In this document: positions 1-7,807 of the stretch, piece after piece
How positions within the stretch are numbered: position 1 is the stretch's first letter
Layout: each line of letters opens with the position of its first letter
Assembly: GCA_937927845.1 (NCBI GenBank)
Contig: CALFXE010000209.1
Span: forward strand, 1 to 15,444
Direction of reading: 5' to 3'
Origin: an uncultured Paludibacter sp.
GTDB lineage: Bacteria; Bacteroidota; Bacteroidia; Bacteroidales; Paludibacteraceae
Length of the DNA stretch: 15,444 nucleotides
The notes under the pieces: generated by a model
Database searches by the model: none
Seen by the model: only the letters and a program-made list of their open reading frames with translations
What the model was told of the DNA's origin: nothing
Made by a program: the position numbers and the translations under genes

Positions 1-72
1 TTAAAGTTTGAAAGGGGAAAAAAATATATCAACCGAGAAAATCCGCTGATCCGTAATTAGTAGATAGTCAAG

Positions 73-107
73 TAAATAAAAAGGGTGACTTATTATTGTA
101 CACCCTT
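73..107 (-). terminator. Rho-independent terminator of the signalling operon
   Basis: Perfect 7-bp inverted repeat AAGGGTG (81-87) / CACCCTT (101-107) with a 13-base loop. Read on the minus strand, the right arm runs into a T-rich tract (TTTTTATTTAC), as expected of an intrinsic terminator. It lies about 75 bases past the stop codon of the sigma-54 activator, the last gene of the minus-strand cluster. The opposite orientation has no T-run, so it should act on minus-strand transcripts only. The stem is short, so efficiency is uncertain. Confidence 0.6.
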
Positions 108-142
108 AATTGAATTGCGATAATCGATAAAAATATGTTTTT

Positions 143-178
143 TTGTGCGGAGAAAGCGCACAGTTGTGCGGAAACTGT
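143..178. promoter_or_regulatory. Dyad and direct-repeat element, candidate operator
   Basis: Two copies of TTGTGCGGA (143-151 and 164-172) lie exactly 21 bases apart. The first copy forms a dyad TGTGCG (144-149) / CGCACA (157-162) with a 7-base spacer; the second sits inside another dyad ACAGTT (160-165) / AACTGT (173-178). These GC-rich words stand out from the AT-rich surroundings. Spaced dyads with GC-rich arms are typical of sites bound by dimeric NtrC-type activators, and the adjacent gene encodes one, but binding is inferred only. No sigma-54 (-24/-12) promoter was recognised near it. It could instead be an RNA structure in the 3' end of the operon transcript. Confidence 0.35.
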
Positions 179-181
179 TTA

Positions 182-1597
182 TTACACCTCTTTTCCTTTA
201 TAAACGGATATATTGTGTTTTCTCATTTTTCGAATTAATGAATCTCGTGAAATGCCCAAGAGTCCGGCAGCAGCAGTTTGATTGTAGTTGCAAGCTCTTA
301 ATGCTTCTAAAATACTTTTAATTTCGTTTGTTTTTAGTTCAACTTTGCTAACTATGTGGATCTGTTCAGGCTTTGCAGTAGATTTTAATGGAAAGTCATT
401 TGTAGTCAACACATCATTACTACATAAAATCACAGCTCTTTCAGCCATGTTTTTTAATTCTCTTACATTACCGGGAAAATCATAGTTTGACAGATATTCA
501 TAGACATCTTCTGAAATTTTTATATTAGGCTTGTTAAATTGAATTGAAAAATGATTTACATAATAGTCTAATAAAGGCTTGATATCCTCTTTATGTTCCC
601 TTAAAGGAGGAATATGAATATGCAATGTGTTGAGACGATGAAGCAAGTCTAACCTGAATTTTTTTTCTTCAACCTGTTTGTCTATATCATGATTTGTTGC
701 TGAAATAATTCTGAAATTAGTTTTAATTGGAATGGTATCTCCTACACGTGTTACAACTTTTTCTTCTGTGGCACGTAATATTTTAGCTTGTAGATTAAAA
801 GGCATATCAGCAATTTCATCAAGAAAAAGCGTACCGTTATTACAAGCTTCGAAATAACCCATTTTATCATTAATAGCGCCTGTGAAAGAACCTTTTTTAT
901 GACCGAAAAACTCGCTTTCTAAAAGAGATTCCGTAATAGCACTACTGTTAACTCCACAAAATAAATTGTCTTTGCGTTGACTTGCATAATGTATTATTCG
1001 AGCAATATTTTCTTTGCCTGTACCGCTTTCTCCGGTAATAAGCACATTAGCATCAGGATATGCAGCCGCTTTTTTTGCTTGATCCAATACTAATTTAATT
1101 TGTGGACTGACACCTATAAATTGTCGTTCGATTTTATCTTCAAGAGTTTTGGAAATGAGTGAGTTTTTTTCTTCAATTTGTCTTAGTTGACGTTGAAGTT
1201 TCAAAAATCTTTGGGTACGTTCGATGGATATTTGCAGCTCTAAAAATCTAAAAGGTTTTCTTAAATAATCGAAAGCACCTAATCGCATAGCTTTGATAAC
1301 AGTCTCCATATCACCATGTGCAGAAATCACAATCACCTCAATATGAGGCTTATTCTCCTTAACCTCTTGAAGAATTTCGAGACCATTTATGCCAGGCAGT
1401 CTGACATCTAAAACAAGAATATCAATATCCTGATTATTTAAAATTCTCCTTCCATCACCTACATTATTAGCTTCATATGCAATATATTCATTTTCAAAAA
1501 AGCTGCTTAACTCTTCTGTGAATTGTTTTTCATCGTCTAAAATAAGAATTTTAATTTTATCTTGATTGTTACTGTCCATTTGTTTTTTTACTTTCAT
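182..1597 (-). CDS. NtrC-family sigma-54-dependent response regulator
   Basis: Cytoplasmic transcription activator that would remodel sigma-54 RNA polymerase by ATP hydrolysis after phosphorylation. A receiver domain covers about residues 15-130 (acidic pair D21/D22, phospho-acceptor D64 in VLDVRLPG, S92, K114). The AAA+ domain covers about 160-400, with Walker A GESGTGKE (189-196), the sigma-54 contact loop as GSFTGA (236-241; the usual form is GAFTGA), Walker B GTLFLDEI (255-262) and the arginine-finger segment FRLDLLHRLN. A Fis-type helix-turn-helix lies at about 432-466. Length (471 aa) is normal for the family. It overlaps the upstream kinase gene: the first ATG gives 29 bases of overlap, while an internal ATG at residue 7 (1577-1579) would leave 11 and still spare the receiver domain, so either start is possible. 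Last gene of a four-gene minus-strand cluster and the likely output of the kinases. Its target genes are not identifiable. Confidence 0.93.
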   Translation of the reverse strand: MKVKKQMDSNNQDKIKILILDDEKQFTEELSSFFENEYIAYEANNVGDGRRILNNQDIDILVLDVRLPGINGLEILQEVKENKPHIEVIVISAHGDMETVIKAMRLGAFDYLRKPFRFLELQISIERTQRFLKLQRQLRQIEEKNSLISKTLEDKIERQFIGVSPQIKLVLDQAKKAAAYPDANVLITGESGTGKENIARIIHYASQRKDNLFCGVNSSAITESLLESEFFGHKKGSFTGAINDKMGYFEACNNGTLFLDEIADMPFNLQAKILRATEEKVVTRVGDTIPIKTNFRIISATNHDIDKQVEEKKFRLDLLHRLNTLHIHIPPLREHKEDIKPLLDYYVNHFSIQFNKPNIKISEDVYEYLSNYDFPGNVRELKNMAERAVILCSNDVLTTNDFPLKSTAKPEQIHIVSKVELKTNEIKSILEALRACNYNQTAAAGLLGISRDSLIRKMRKHNISVYKGKEV

Positions 1598-3614
1598 TAA
1601 AAATAATCTTAACCCTCGTTTCTTTCATTTTTAAACTTGAGATATTAATGTTACCACCCATATCATTAATGATTTTGTATGATATTGAAAGTCCGAGACC
1701 GGTTCCCTTTCCTTCTTCTTTTGTAGAATAAAAAGGAAGCATAATGTTGTTTATGTCCTTGCCTTCGATACCAACGCCATTATCTGCTACTTCTATTATA
1801 GTTGAATCTCCTTTTCTGTACGAAAACACGCATACTTTAGGAATATAATTTTTGTCTTCATCTATATGTTTTCGTTCAATCACAGCATCTTTTGCGTTCG
1901 ACAGTAAATTAATTATTACTTGCTCTAATTGATTGCTGTTGCCTAGAATTTCAGGTAAGTTGGCTTTTAACTCTACTTTAAGTGAAATATCTAAATGTTT
2001 AAATTGCTCATTAAATAATGAAATTGCGCTTTCAATAGATTTGTTTATGTTAAATGAAGCCGGTACATAATCTAACTGATATCTTGAAAAAACTCTTATA
2101 TGATCGATGATATTTCTGATTCTGGTTAAGTTTTCAAAGACTTTGTTGGTTCTTTCTTTCAGATATTCTTTATCAAGTATGTCTGTTTTTTCAGAATCAA
2201 ACATCATCTTGTCCATCACCATAGAGATAATATTTAGTGGCTGATTGATTTCATGAGCCATACCTGCTGCCATTTCTCCAAGATTAGCCATTCTGTCGGC
2301 ATGAATTTGAAGTGCATGCAACTTTTTCTGATACGAAATATCTCTAACTACAATTATAAAAGACAAAGGATTTCCATCGCTATTTTGAATTAATGTTGTA
2401 CTGATTTCGCCGAGGAAGTGTTCGTTGTTAAGTTTGACGAGATTCAGTTCGAAGTCTTGTGTTAATCCGTCGGTTATGGTATCTTGTAAAACATTTCTGA
2501 TTATTTTAAGTGATGCCGGAGCAACAAATCTAAGGACATTATACCCAATGAGTTCATCCTTTGAATTTGCACCTAACAATAACGCCCCTAATTCAGAGAT
2601 TTCTCTGATGCGGCCATTTAAATCTACAAGCAAAACTCCATTTGGGAATTCATTAACAATAGTTCTATATTTTTTCTCGTTTTCTTCGGCTTGCTCTTTA
2701 GATGAAATTAGTTCTTCTCTTAATTTCTTCTTTTGAGTAATGTCTTCTCCTATTAATACGAAATTTGTGAATTCTCCTGACTCGTTAAAAATTGGATATA
2801 TTGCCACATTGCTCCAGTATAGTTCTCCGCTCTCACGTAAAACTTGTATTTCTTTCGACCAGAATTCGCCGTAAGATGTTATTCTCCAAATCTCATCATA
2901 ATCTATAGTACTATTAGGGATATCGAACTCTCTTAGTTTCTTTCCTTTCACTTCCTCAAGGTTTCTACCTGTGCTATTTTCATATTTTGGGTTTACGTAA
3001 ATGACACAACCTTCAGAGTCAGTTATCACTATACTATTCATACTGGAGTCTACAGCTCTTTTGAATAGTTTTAATTGTTCTTCGCTTTTTTTTCTTCTTT
3101 CGTTTTCGGCTTGGAGATGCTTTAATAACTTTAGCGTTTCATTATTTGAATTTTGCAGCTCTTTAGTCCTTTCGTCGATTAATTTTTCCAAACGTTCGTG
3201 TTCGGTTTTTTGATAAAGTGTTGCTTTGCGAATTTTAGCCATCGCATTTATCTGTGTAGTAAGCTCGCTTGAATCCACCGGCTTGGTAAGAAATCCGTCA
3301 CTACCGGCTTCTAAGGCTTGAATTCTACTATACACATCCTCTCTGATAGCAGTCAGAAATACCACAGGAATATCTTGTGTTACCGGATGATTTTTTAATT
3401 TTTTGCATACCTCATAACCGTCCATTTCGGGCATAACAACATCAAGTAAGACTACATCAGGTATAGCGTTGATAGCAATTTCAAGTCCTGATTGTCCATT
3501 CAAAGCAGTGAGAATAGTTGCTTTTGAAAACCTCTCGTTAATAAGAGCCTTAACAGTGATAATATTATCACTATTGTCGTCAATAACCAAAATTTTTACA
3601 GGTTCTTTGTACAT
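1569..3614 (-). CDS. Soluble REC-PAS-PAS histidine kinase
   Basis: Sensor kinase of 681 aa with no transmembrane segment, so probably cytoplasmic. Order of domains: receiver at about 6-125 (D12/D13, phospho-acceptor D58 in LLDVVMPEMDG, T88, K111); charged coiled coil at about 130-185; PAS at about 185-295, ending in the IGEDIT motif; second PAS at about 312-430, ending in VVRDIS; HisKA-type dimerisation domain with H454 in MAHEINQPLN; HATPase domain with N-box VIINLLSNAKDA, G1 DNGVGI (611-616) and G2 GKGTGLGLS (635-643). The AHEINQPL H-box is typical of kinases partnered with NtrC-type regulators. The N-terminal receiver could be phosphorylated by the neighbouring hybrid kinase, which would make this protein an intermediate, but that is inference. 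Its end overlaps the start of the sigma-54 regulator gene, implying translational coupling. The PAS ligands are unknown. Confidence 0.92.
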   Translation of the reverse strand: MYKEPVKILVIDDNSDNIITVKALINERFSKATILTALNGQSGLEIAINAIPDVVLLDVVMPEMDGYEVCKKLKNHPVTQDIPVVFLTAIREDVYSRIQALEAGSDGFLTKPVDSSELTTQINAMAKIRKATLYQKTEHERLEKLIDERTKELQNSNNETLKLLKHLQAENERRKKSEEQLKLFKRAVDSSMNSIVITDSEGCVIYVNPKYENSTGRNLEEVKGKKLREFDIPNSTIDYDEIWRITSYGEFWSKEIQVLRESGELYWSNVAIYPIFNESGEFTNFVLIGEDITQKKKLREELISSKEQAEENEKKYRTIVNEFPNGVLLVDLNGRIREISELGALLLGANSKDELIGYNVLRFVAPASLKIIRNVLQDTITDGLTQDFELNLVKLNNEHFLGEISTTLIQNSDGNPLSFIIVVRDISYQKKLHALQIHADRMANLGEMAAGMAHEINQPLNIISMVMDKMMFDSEKTDILDKEYLKERTNKVFENLTRIRNIIDHIRVFSRYQLDYVPASFNINKSIESAISLFNEQFKHLDISLKVELKANLPEILGNSNQLEQVIINLLSNAKDAVIERKHIDEDKNYIPKVCVFSYRKGDSTIIEVADNGVGIEGKDINNIMLPFYSTKEEGKGTGLGLSISYKIINDMGGNINISSLKMKETRVKIIFNESKKTNGQ

Positions 3615-3639
3615 ATTCTTTTATTATTTAATAAAAATT

Positions 3640-3673
3640 AACTCCCAACTCAGAACTCCCAACTCCCAACTCA
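3640..3673. repeat. Heptanucleotide tandem repeat between the two kinase genes
   Basis: The block consists of the heptamer AACTCCC in slightly interrupted tandem. AACTCCCAACTCA occurs at 3640-3652 and again as the end of AACTCCCAACTCCCAACTCA at 3654-3673, followed by a decayed partial copy to about 3680. It fills most of the gap between the hybrid kinase and the REC-PAS kinase. The hybrid kinase's TGA (3671-3673, minus strand) lies in the last unit. This resembles the short tandemly repeated heptanucleotides known from cyanobacteria and some Bacteroidota. No protein is encoded by it. Confidence 0.8.
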
Positions 3674-6241
3674 AAACTCATCAACCGCTGTCATCTCTCT
3701 TAATATATCTAACAATTCCTCTTGTTTAACGTTTCCTTTTTGAATAAGTTGATATACATGATTTTGTTTAAGGAATCTTAGTTCATCTTTTGTGATATGT
3801 TTTGCAGTTAAAATTAAAACTGGAACATTTATAGAACGACTATCATTCCGTATTTTTTGCAATACATCAAAACCATCGGCATCAGGCATCATAAGATCCA
3901 AAATAATTGCATCAGGTATAATATTATCAAGAACATTTAAACCCTCTGTCGCATTACGTGCTACAACAACCATAAATCCACTGTTTTCAAGATAATCGGA
4001 TATTTGAATTATAAATGGCTCATTGTCTTCGATTAATAAAATTGTAGACGACTCGCCTAATATGTTTTGTTGTTCAAGTCGACTATCCTGATTCTTCCCA
4101 TTACTTTCAGAATAGGCTTTATATCTTTTATATTCAAAATAATTTTCAGTGATTGATATCGGAAGGGTTAGAGTAAATGTAGAGCCATGTTCGGGTGTGC
4201 TTTCAACAGAAATTTTTCCACCTATCAATTCAGCATATTTTTTTACTATAGATAGGCCTAATCCTGTACCTCCATATTTTCTTGAAGTACTTTCATCTGC
4301 CTGCCTGAATTCATCAAATATAAATGGGATATTTTGCTCTGCAATGCCAATTCCGGTGTCTTTAACTACAACTAAAACCTCGTCTACTATTTTCTGTACA
4401 TGAACATTTACTTCACCTTGCTCTGTAAATTTAACTCCATTGTCAATTAGATTTTGAAATATATGTCTGACTTTTCCTTTGTCACTATAAATAATTACTT
4501 CACAATCTCCGGTGAGGCTTATTTCAATATTTTTATTGATTAGTTGGGGTTTAATCATATCGACTATCTGTTCAATCTCTTTACATAGATTAAACTCTGT
4601 AATTTGAATTTCATCTTTTCCGGATTCTATTCGAGCAATATCGAGTATGTTATTGATTAACTCAAGTAATCCGCGTCCGTTTCTTTCTATGACGTCAAGA
4701 TAGCTTAATTCTTCTTGAGAAACAATACCTACTAAACGTCTGCTTAACACTCCCGATAATGCGATTACAGAATTTAGAGGAGTTCTCAACTCATGACTCA
4801 TATTCGATAAGAAGATAGTTTTGAGTTTGTTAGCTTCATCTAACATTTTCTTTTGTAGTTCGAGTTCTCTGTTTTGTTCCGAAAGTTCCTCCGATTGTTT
4901 GTACAATTCTCTTTTTTGTTCTTCTAATTCTTGATTTTGTGTTGCGAGAGATTCCGAATATAATTTAATTTTTTCATAAGTAATTAATTTGTCAACTCTT
5001 GCACAATATGTTAGGTGAATTTTATGAATTAACTGAATAGCAAGTTCGTTAAACTGATGAATATTCACTAGCGAAATTATTGCTACCACCTCATTTCCTG
5101 ACAGGATAGGTATTGTTATAATTTCTTTAGGTATAATATTGCCACTTGTGGTTTTAAACACAAAGCGAGTATCGTCAGGGATATCTTTAAAATGTTGGAT
5201 TTTTTTGTTAGCCAAAACGCTCCCAAATTCTCCCTCGAATAAATATGCAGAAAACGATTTTCTTGCCCTTTCTGCTATTCCTATTGATAAGAAGTGATAA
5301 AAAGTGCTTTTGTCATCACTAAGTAAATATACAGCAGCCATTTCAGCCTCAGTGTTTTGCATCAATACTTTTAATGTGACTCTAAAAAATTCTTTAAAGT
5401 CATCTTCAATCAGCATCATGTCTGACAATAGTTCGGTTTTAAGATTTAGCTCCGATGAGAATTGTAAATTGTCGGAAAGACTATTGAATGATTTAGTTAA
5501 TTCTCCAATCTCGTTTTTCGCATCATAGTTACTTCTTCCTGATAAATTGCCTTTATCGAATTGTTGCATTATCTTAGTAAGATTTATTAAAGGTTGCCTG
5601 AAATATTTCAGAAAAATTATAAGAAAAGCAAATGACAGTACAATCATTAATAACATAAAAACTATTTGTCCGACAGACAAAATTTGCTTTAATTCGTCTG
5701 ATTTAGCATTAAACTTGGTACTGTTTTTCAGTGCATTATCATCTATTACTTGAATTTTATCCAACATTATTTCTCTAAGTTTGCCTATAGTGCCGGAACT
5801 TCTTACGCTATCTTTAAATTCAGTTTTGTTTTTTGATACTGCTCTTTGAATATTAATCTGACGTGCTTTTTCCCAGTCTAAAAATGCATTATAAGCTGCA
5901 TCAATATCATTTTTATCTCCTATATATGTTCTGTGAATATTATTAAATTGGGTTTTTGCATGTGCTGAGTATTCTTCGATAATCTTAATAATTTCTGTCT
6001 CTTCTTCATCCGTGTCAGCTAACATTAAATCACGTGTACATAACCTCATTAGTTGAATATCGTTAATTAAGACTCCAACAGCTTTTCTTGTAGGAATTGG
6101 ATGCTCGTACAACAAATGAGTTTGTTGATGAATATTTATGTTTAGTACGTATGTGAATATACCCATACTAAAAACTAAAAATAATTCACTTAAAATTGTT
6201 ACTGTAAGTAATGTTCCGAGTTTTATGTCTTTTATTCTCAT
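3671..6241 (-). CDS. Membrane hybrid histidine kinase, MCP-like sensor, HAMP, GAF, HK, REC
   Basis: Inner-membrane sensor kinase of 856 aa. TM1 is at about 10-32. A helical periplasmic region at about 35-188 resembles the four-helix-bundle ligand domain of chemoreceptors. TM2 is at about 190-211, HAMP at about 212-265 and a GAF-like domain at about 275-420. A glutamate/glutamine-rich coiled coil (about 425-475) leads into HisKA with H483 in MSHELRTPLN. The HATPase carries N-box QNLIDNGVKFT, G1 DTGIGI (628-633) and G2 GGTGLGLSI (657-665). The C-terminal receiver (about 732-850) has E738/D739, phospho-acceptor D782 in LDLMMPDADG, T812 and K835. No Hpt domain is present. The gap to the upstream cheR-like gene is 35 bases, and the downstream gap to the REC-PAS kinase is filled by the heptamer repeat, so co-transcription is likely. 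It has no chemoreceptor hairpin for CheA/CheW. The ligand is unknown. Confidence 0.92.
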   Translation of the reverse strand: MRIKDIKLGTLLTVTILSELFLVFSMGIFTYVLNINIHQQTHLLYEHPIPTRKAVGVLINDIQLMRLCTRDLMLADTDEEETEIIKIIEEYSAHAKTQFNNIHRTYIGDKNDIDAAYNAFLDWEKARQINIQRAVSKNKTEFKDSVRSSGTIGKLREIMLDKIQVIDDNALKNSTKFNAKSDELKQILSVGQIVFMLLMIVLSFAFLIIFLKYFRQPLINLTKIMQQFDKGNLSGRSNYDAKNEIGELTKSFNSLSDNLQFSSELNLKTELLSDMMLIEDDFKEFFRVTLKVLMQNTEAEMAAVYLLSDDKSTFYHFLSIGIAERARKSFSAYLFEGEFGSVLANKKIQHFKDIPDDTRFVFKTTSGNIIPKEIITIPILSGNEVVAIISLVNIHQFNELAIQLIHKIHLTYCARVDKLITYEKIKLYSESLATQNQELEEQKRELYKQSEELSEQNRELELQKKMLDEANKLKTIFLSNMSHELRTPLNSVIALSGVLSRRLVGIVSQEELSYLDVIERNGRGLLELINNILDIARIESGKDEIQITEFNLCKEIEQIVDMIKPQLINKNIEISLTGDCEVIIYSDKGKVRHIFQNLIDNGVKFTEQGEVNVHVQKIVDEVLVVVKDTGIGIAEQNIPFIFDEFRQADESTSRKYGGTGLGLSIVKKYAELIGGKISVESTPEHGSTFTLTLPISITENYFEYKRYKAYSESNGKNQDSRLEQQNILGESSTILLIEDNEPFIIQISDYLENSGFMVVVARNATEGLNVLDNIIPDAIILDLMMPDADGFDVLQKIRNDSRSINVPVLILTAKHITKDELRFLKQNHVYQLIQKGNVKQEELLDILREMTAVDEF

Positions 6242-6276
6242 TTTTTTTACATTTAAGGCGTATTATGATAAAAATA

Positions 6277-7092
6277 CTATGAATGTTTGAATATTGCTGA
6301 ATAAGGATATATCTCTTTATAATTATTTTTTAATAAGATTTCTCTTTCTGCCTCTCCGGTAATTAGAAATCCATCATCAGATAATGCACCGTCCATTATG
6401 TCTAAAATCATTTTACGATATTTATTTTTATAGTAAAATAGCAAATTAGCACATATTATTATTTGAAATTGACCTACTTTACTTACAGGTGAATTATTTA
6501 TATTGTTGTCGAACAAATCGAAAGAAGAAAAATTTATTTTATCTTTCAGTTCTTGCTTAATATGGTATGTTTGTCCATACTTTGTAAACCATTTTTCAAC
6601 CATGTGAAAAGGTACATTGCTTAAATTATTATGTGCATACTGACCAATCATAGCTTTTCTTATTAGATCATCTTCTTTGTCAGTTGCGTATATCGAGCAT
6701 TTACAATGATTGTCTTTGCATGCAATATGATTATCCAAAATCATGGCAATACTATAAGCTTCTTGACCTTCAGCGCAGGCAGCCGACCAGATATGAATCT
6801 TGCTATTCTTGTTGTTTAATGTAAGTTTCGGAAGGATAATTTCTTTGATAGTAGCAAAGGTAAGCGGATTTCTGAAGAAACTGCTATGACTTATTTGTAA
6901 ACTATCATAGAAAGTCATTCTCTCCAACTCGCTATCTTCAATTAATTCAACATAGTCAATAATTGATTTACAATTAGTTGCAGCACACCTTCTTTTTGCT
7001 GAGTTTATCAAAAACTCCTCATTATATTTTGATATATCTATATCTTCGAAACTTAAAAATACATCATTAATATGATATGCATATTTTAGCAT
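6277..7092 (-). CDS. cheR: CheR-type protein-glutamate methyltransferase
   Basis: S-adenosylmethionine-dependent methyltransferase of the CheR family (271 aa, about the normal size), expected to methylate glutamate side chains of a receptor-like protein. Visible motifs: a helical N-terminal domain to about residue 65; SFFRN (71-75), matching the family's T-x-FFR segment; SAM-binding motif I as WSAACAEGQEAYSIAM (102-117); ATD (136-138); and ICANLLFYY (213-221) where the family normally has C-R-N-x-L-I-Y-F, so the usual arginine is alanine here. The C-terminal strand GEAER replaces the more common GHSE. First gene of the signalling cluster, 35 bases ahead of the hybrid kinase. No CheB methylesterase or complete chemoreceptor is nearby, so a role outside flagellar chemotaxis is likely. 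The substrate is unknown; the MCP-like kinase next door is the obvious guess. Confidence 0.85.
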   Translation of the reverse strand: MLKYAYHINDVFLSFEDIDISKYNEEFLINSAKRRCAATNCKSIIDYVELIEDSELERMTFYDSLQISHSSFFRNPLTFATIKEIILPKLTLNNKNSKIHIWSAACAEGQEAYSIAMILDNHIACKDNHCKCSIYATDKEDDLIRKAMIGQYAHNNLSNVPFHMVEKWFTKYGQTYHIKQELKDKINFSSFDLFDNNINNSPVSKVGQFQIIICANLLFYYKNKYRKMILDIMDGALSDDGFLITGEAEREILLKNNYKEIYPYSAIFKHS

Positions 7093-7130
7093 AAATCAAG
7101 TCGCTTTTCGTTATTTTAGATTTAAAGCCT

Positions 7131-7138
7131 CAAAATTA
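7131..7138 (-). promoter_or_regulatory. Candidate promoter of the cheR-kinase operon
   Basis: Minus-strand TAATTTTG fits the Bacteroidota -7 box TAnnTTTG and lies about 40 bases before the cheR-like ATG. No convincing TTTG -33 element was found at the usual 19-21 base distance. The box lies within an inverted repeat CTCAAA (7129-7134) / TTTGAG (7147-7152), a possible operator. Read-through from the upstream tRNA is an alternative source of transcript. Confidence 0.4.
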
Positions 7139-7228
7139 ATAAAAACTTTGAGAAAAGAAGTAAAATTAAGATTAAAGTGATAAAAGTGTGTTGAAAAAGT
7201 ATATCAACTTTGTTTGCTGAAAGAATTG

Positions 7229-7301
7229 TGACCCCGCTGGGGCTCGAACCCAGGACCCACAGATTAAGAGTCTGTTGCTCTACCAACTGAGCTACGGAGT
7301 C
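7229..7301 (-). tRNA. tRNA-Lys (anticodon CUU)
   Basis: A complete 73-base cloverleaf can be folded by eye on the minus strand. The acceptor stem is GACTCCG / CGGGGTC (one T-G wobble), the D arm GCTC-AGTTGGTA-GAGC and the anticodon arm ACAGA-CTCTTAA-TCTGT. The last has loop bases C32 T33 C34 T35 T36 A37 A38, giving anticodon CTT for lysine AAG codons. A 5-base variable loop and the T arm CTGGG-TTCGAAC-CCCAG follow, then discriminator A. The 3' CCA is not encoded (CAA follows), so it must be added by the CCA-adding enzyme. Confidence 0.97.
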
Positions 7302-7386
7302 GTTAAATATACCGCTTGTGTATATTTATATATTGAATTAAACTTGTATTTCACTTCTACATTTTGAAGCTATTTCTTTCGACCGG

Positions 7387-7394
7387 CAAAGATA
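7387..7394 (-). promoter_or_regulatory. Candidate promoter -7 box for tRNA-Lys
   Basis: Minus-strand TATCTTTG matches TAnnTTTG exactly and lies about 85 bases upstream of the tRNA 5' end, implying a leader removed by RNase P. No good -33 TTTG is visible. The rest of the 230-base gap between the tRNA and the toxin stop codon holds nothing else I can recognise. Confidence 0.4.
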
Positions 7395-7531
7395 GTATAA
7401 ATTTTTATTTGTACATATAGAAATTCACTAATGATGAAAAAATAGTTGTGAAACTTCTATCATTATTAGTTGATAAATTATTATGTAACGTGGTTAATTT
7501 TGTGAAGATTATCATAGGAAATTTTTGTTAT

Positions 7532-7804
7532 TTAGAATAGATCAGAATGCGTGCCCGTAGCTAAAAATAAAAGCGTCAGTTTGTCATTATTTTGCTCCCA
7601 AACCATCAACCAATCCGGCTTAATATGACATTCGTGCATACCAACGTATTTACCTGATAATAAATGTGGTTTGTATTGTGTCGGTAACTTACCGGTTGTT
7701 TGAAGCAAATCGATAGTTTTTTCAAGTAAAGAAAGATCATATCCGCGTTTAGCAGCACGCTTGATATCCTTCTTAAATCTATTAGTATATTCGATACTGT
7801 ACAT
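7532..7804 (-). CDS. yafQ: YafQ-family type II toxin (mRNA interferase)
   Basis: Small basic protein of 90 aa in the RelE/ParE fold, closest in motifs to YafQ, a ribosome-dependent endoribonuclease that cleaves mRNA during translation. The family signature is intact: LPxxYxxHxLSGxY around H47, ECHIKPDW with H60 and D64, and C-terminal GTHSDLF with H86 and F90. These are the counterparts of the catalytic histidines, aspartate and phenylalanine of E. coli YafQ (92 aa). The ATG lies 3 bases past the antitoxin stop codon, so both proteins come from one transcript with the antitoxin first, the usual type II order. All expected catalytic residues are present, so the toxin is probably functional. 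Confidence 0.9.
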   Translation of the reverse strand: MYSIEYTNRFKKDIKRAAKRGYDLSLLEKTIDLLQTTGKLPTQYKPHLLSGKYVGMHECHIKPDWLMVWEQNNDKLTLLFLATGTHSDLF

Positions 7805-7807
7805 AAA

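Noticed and set aside
143..178. The GC-rich dyads after the regulator gene as its transcription terminator
   Set aside because: On the minus strand the hairpin is followed by a run of A rather than T; the hairpin at 81-107 with its T-tract fits better.
3640..3680. The AACTCCC heptamers as a CRISPR array
   Set aside because: Units are seven bases with no unique spacers, and no cas genes are present.
182..7092. Reading the cluster as a chemotaxis operon because of CheR and an MCP-like sensor domain
   Set aside because: No CheA, CheW, CheY-only protein, CheB or receptor signalling hairpin is encoded. The sensor is joined to HisKA/HATPase instead, and the output is a sigma-54 activator.
7229..7301. 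tRNA-Lys as the attachment site of a genomic island carrying the toxin-antitoxin pair
   Set aside because: No integrase and no repeated tRNA 3' segment are seen in the window, and base composition does not shift around it.
7229..7301. Anticodon TTA or TTT instead of CTT
   Set aside because: With the 5-bp stem ACAGA/TCTGT closed, the 7-base loop is CTCTTAA, which places CTT at positions 34-36.
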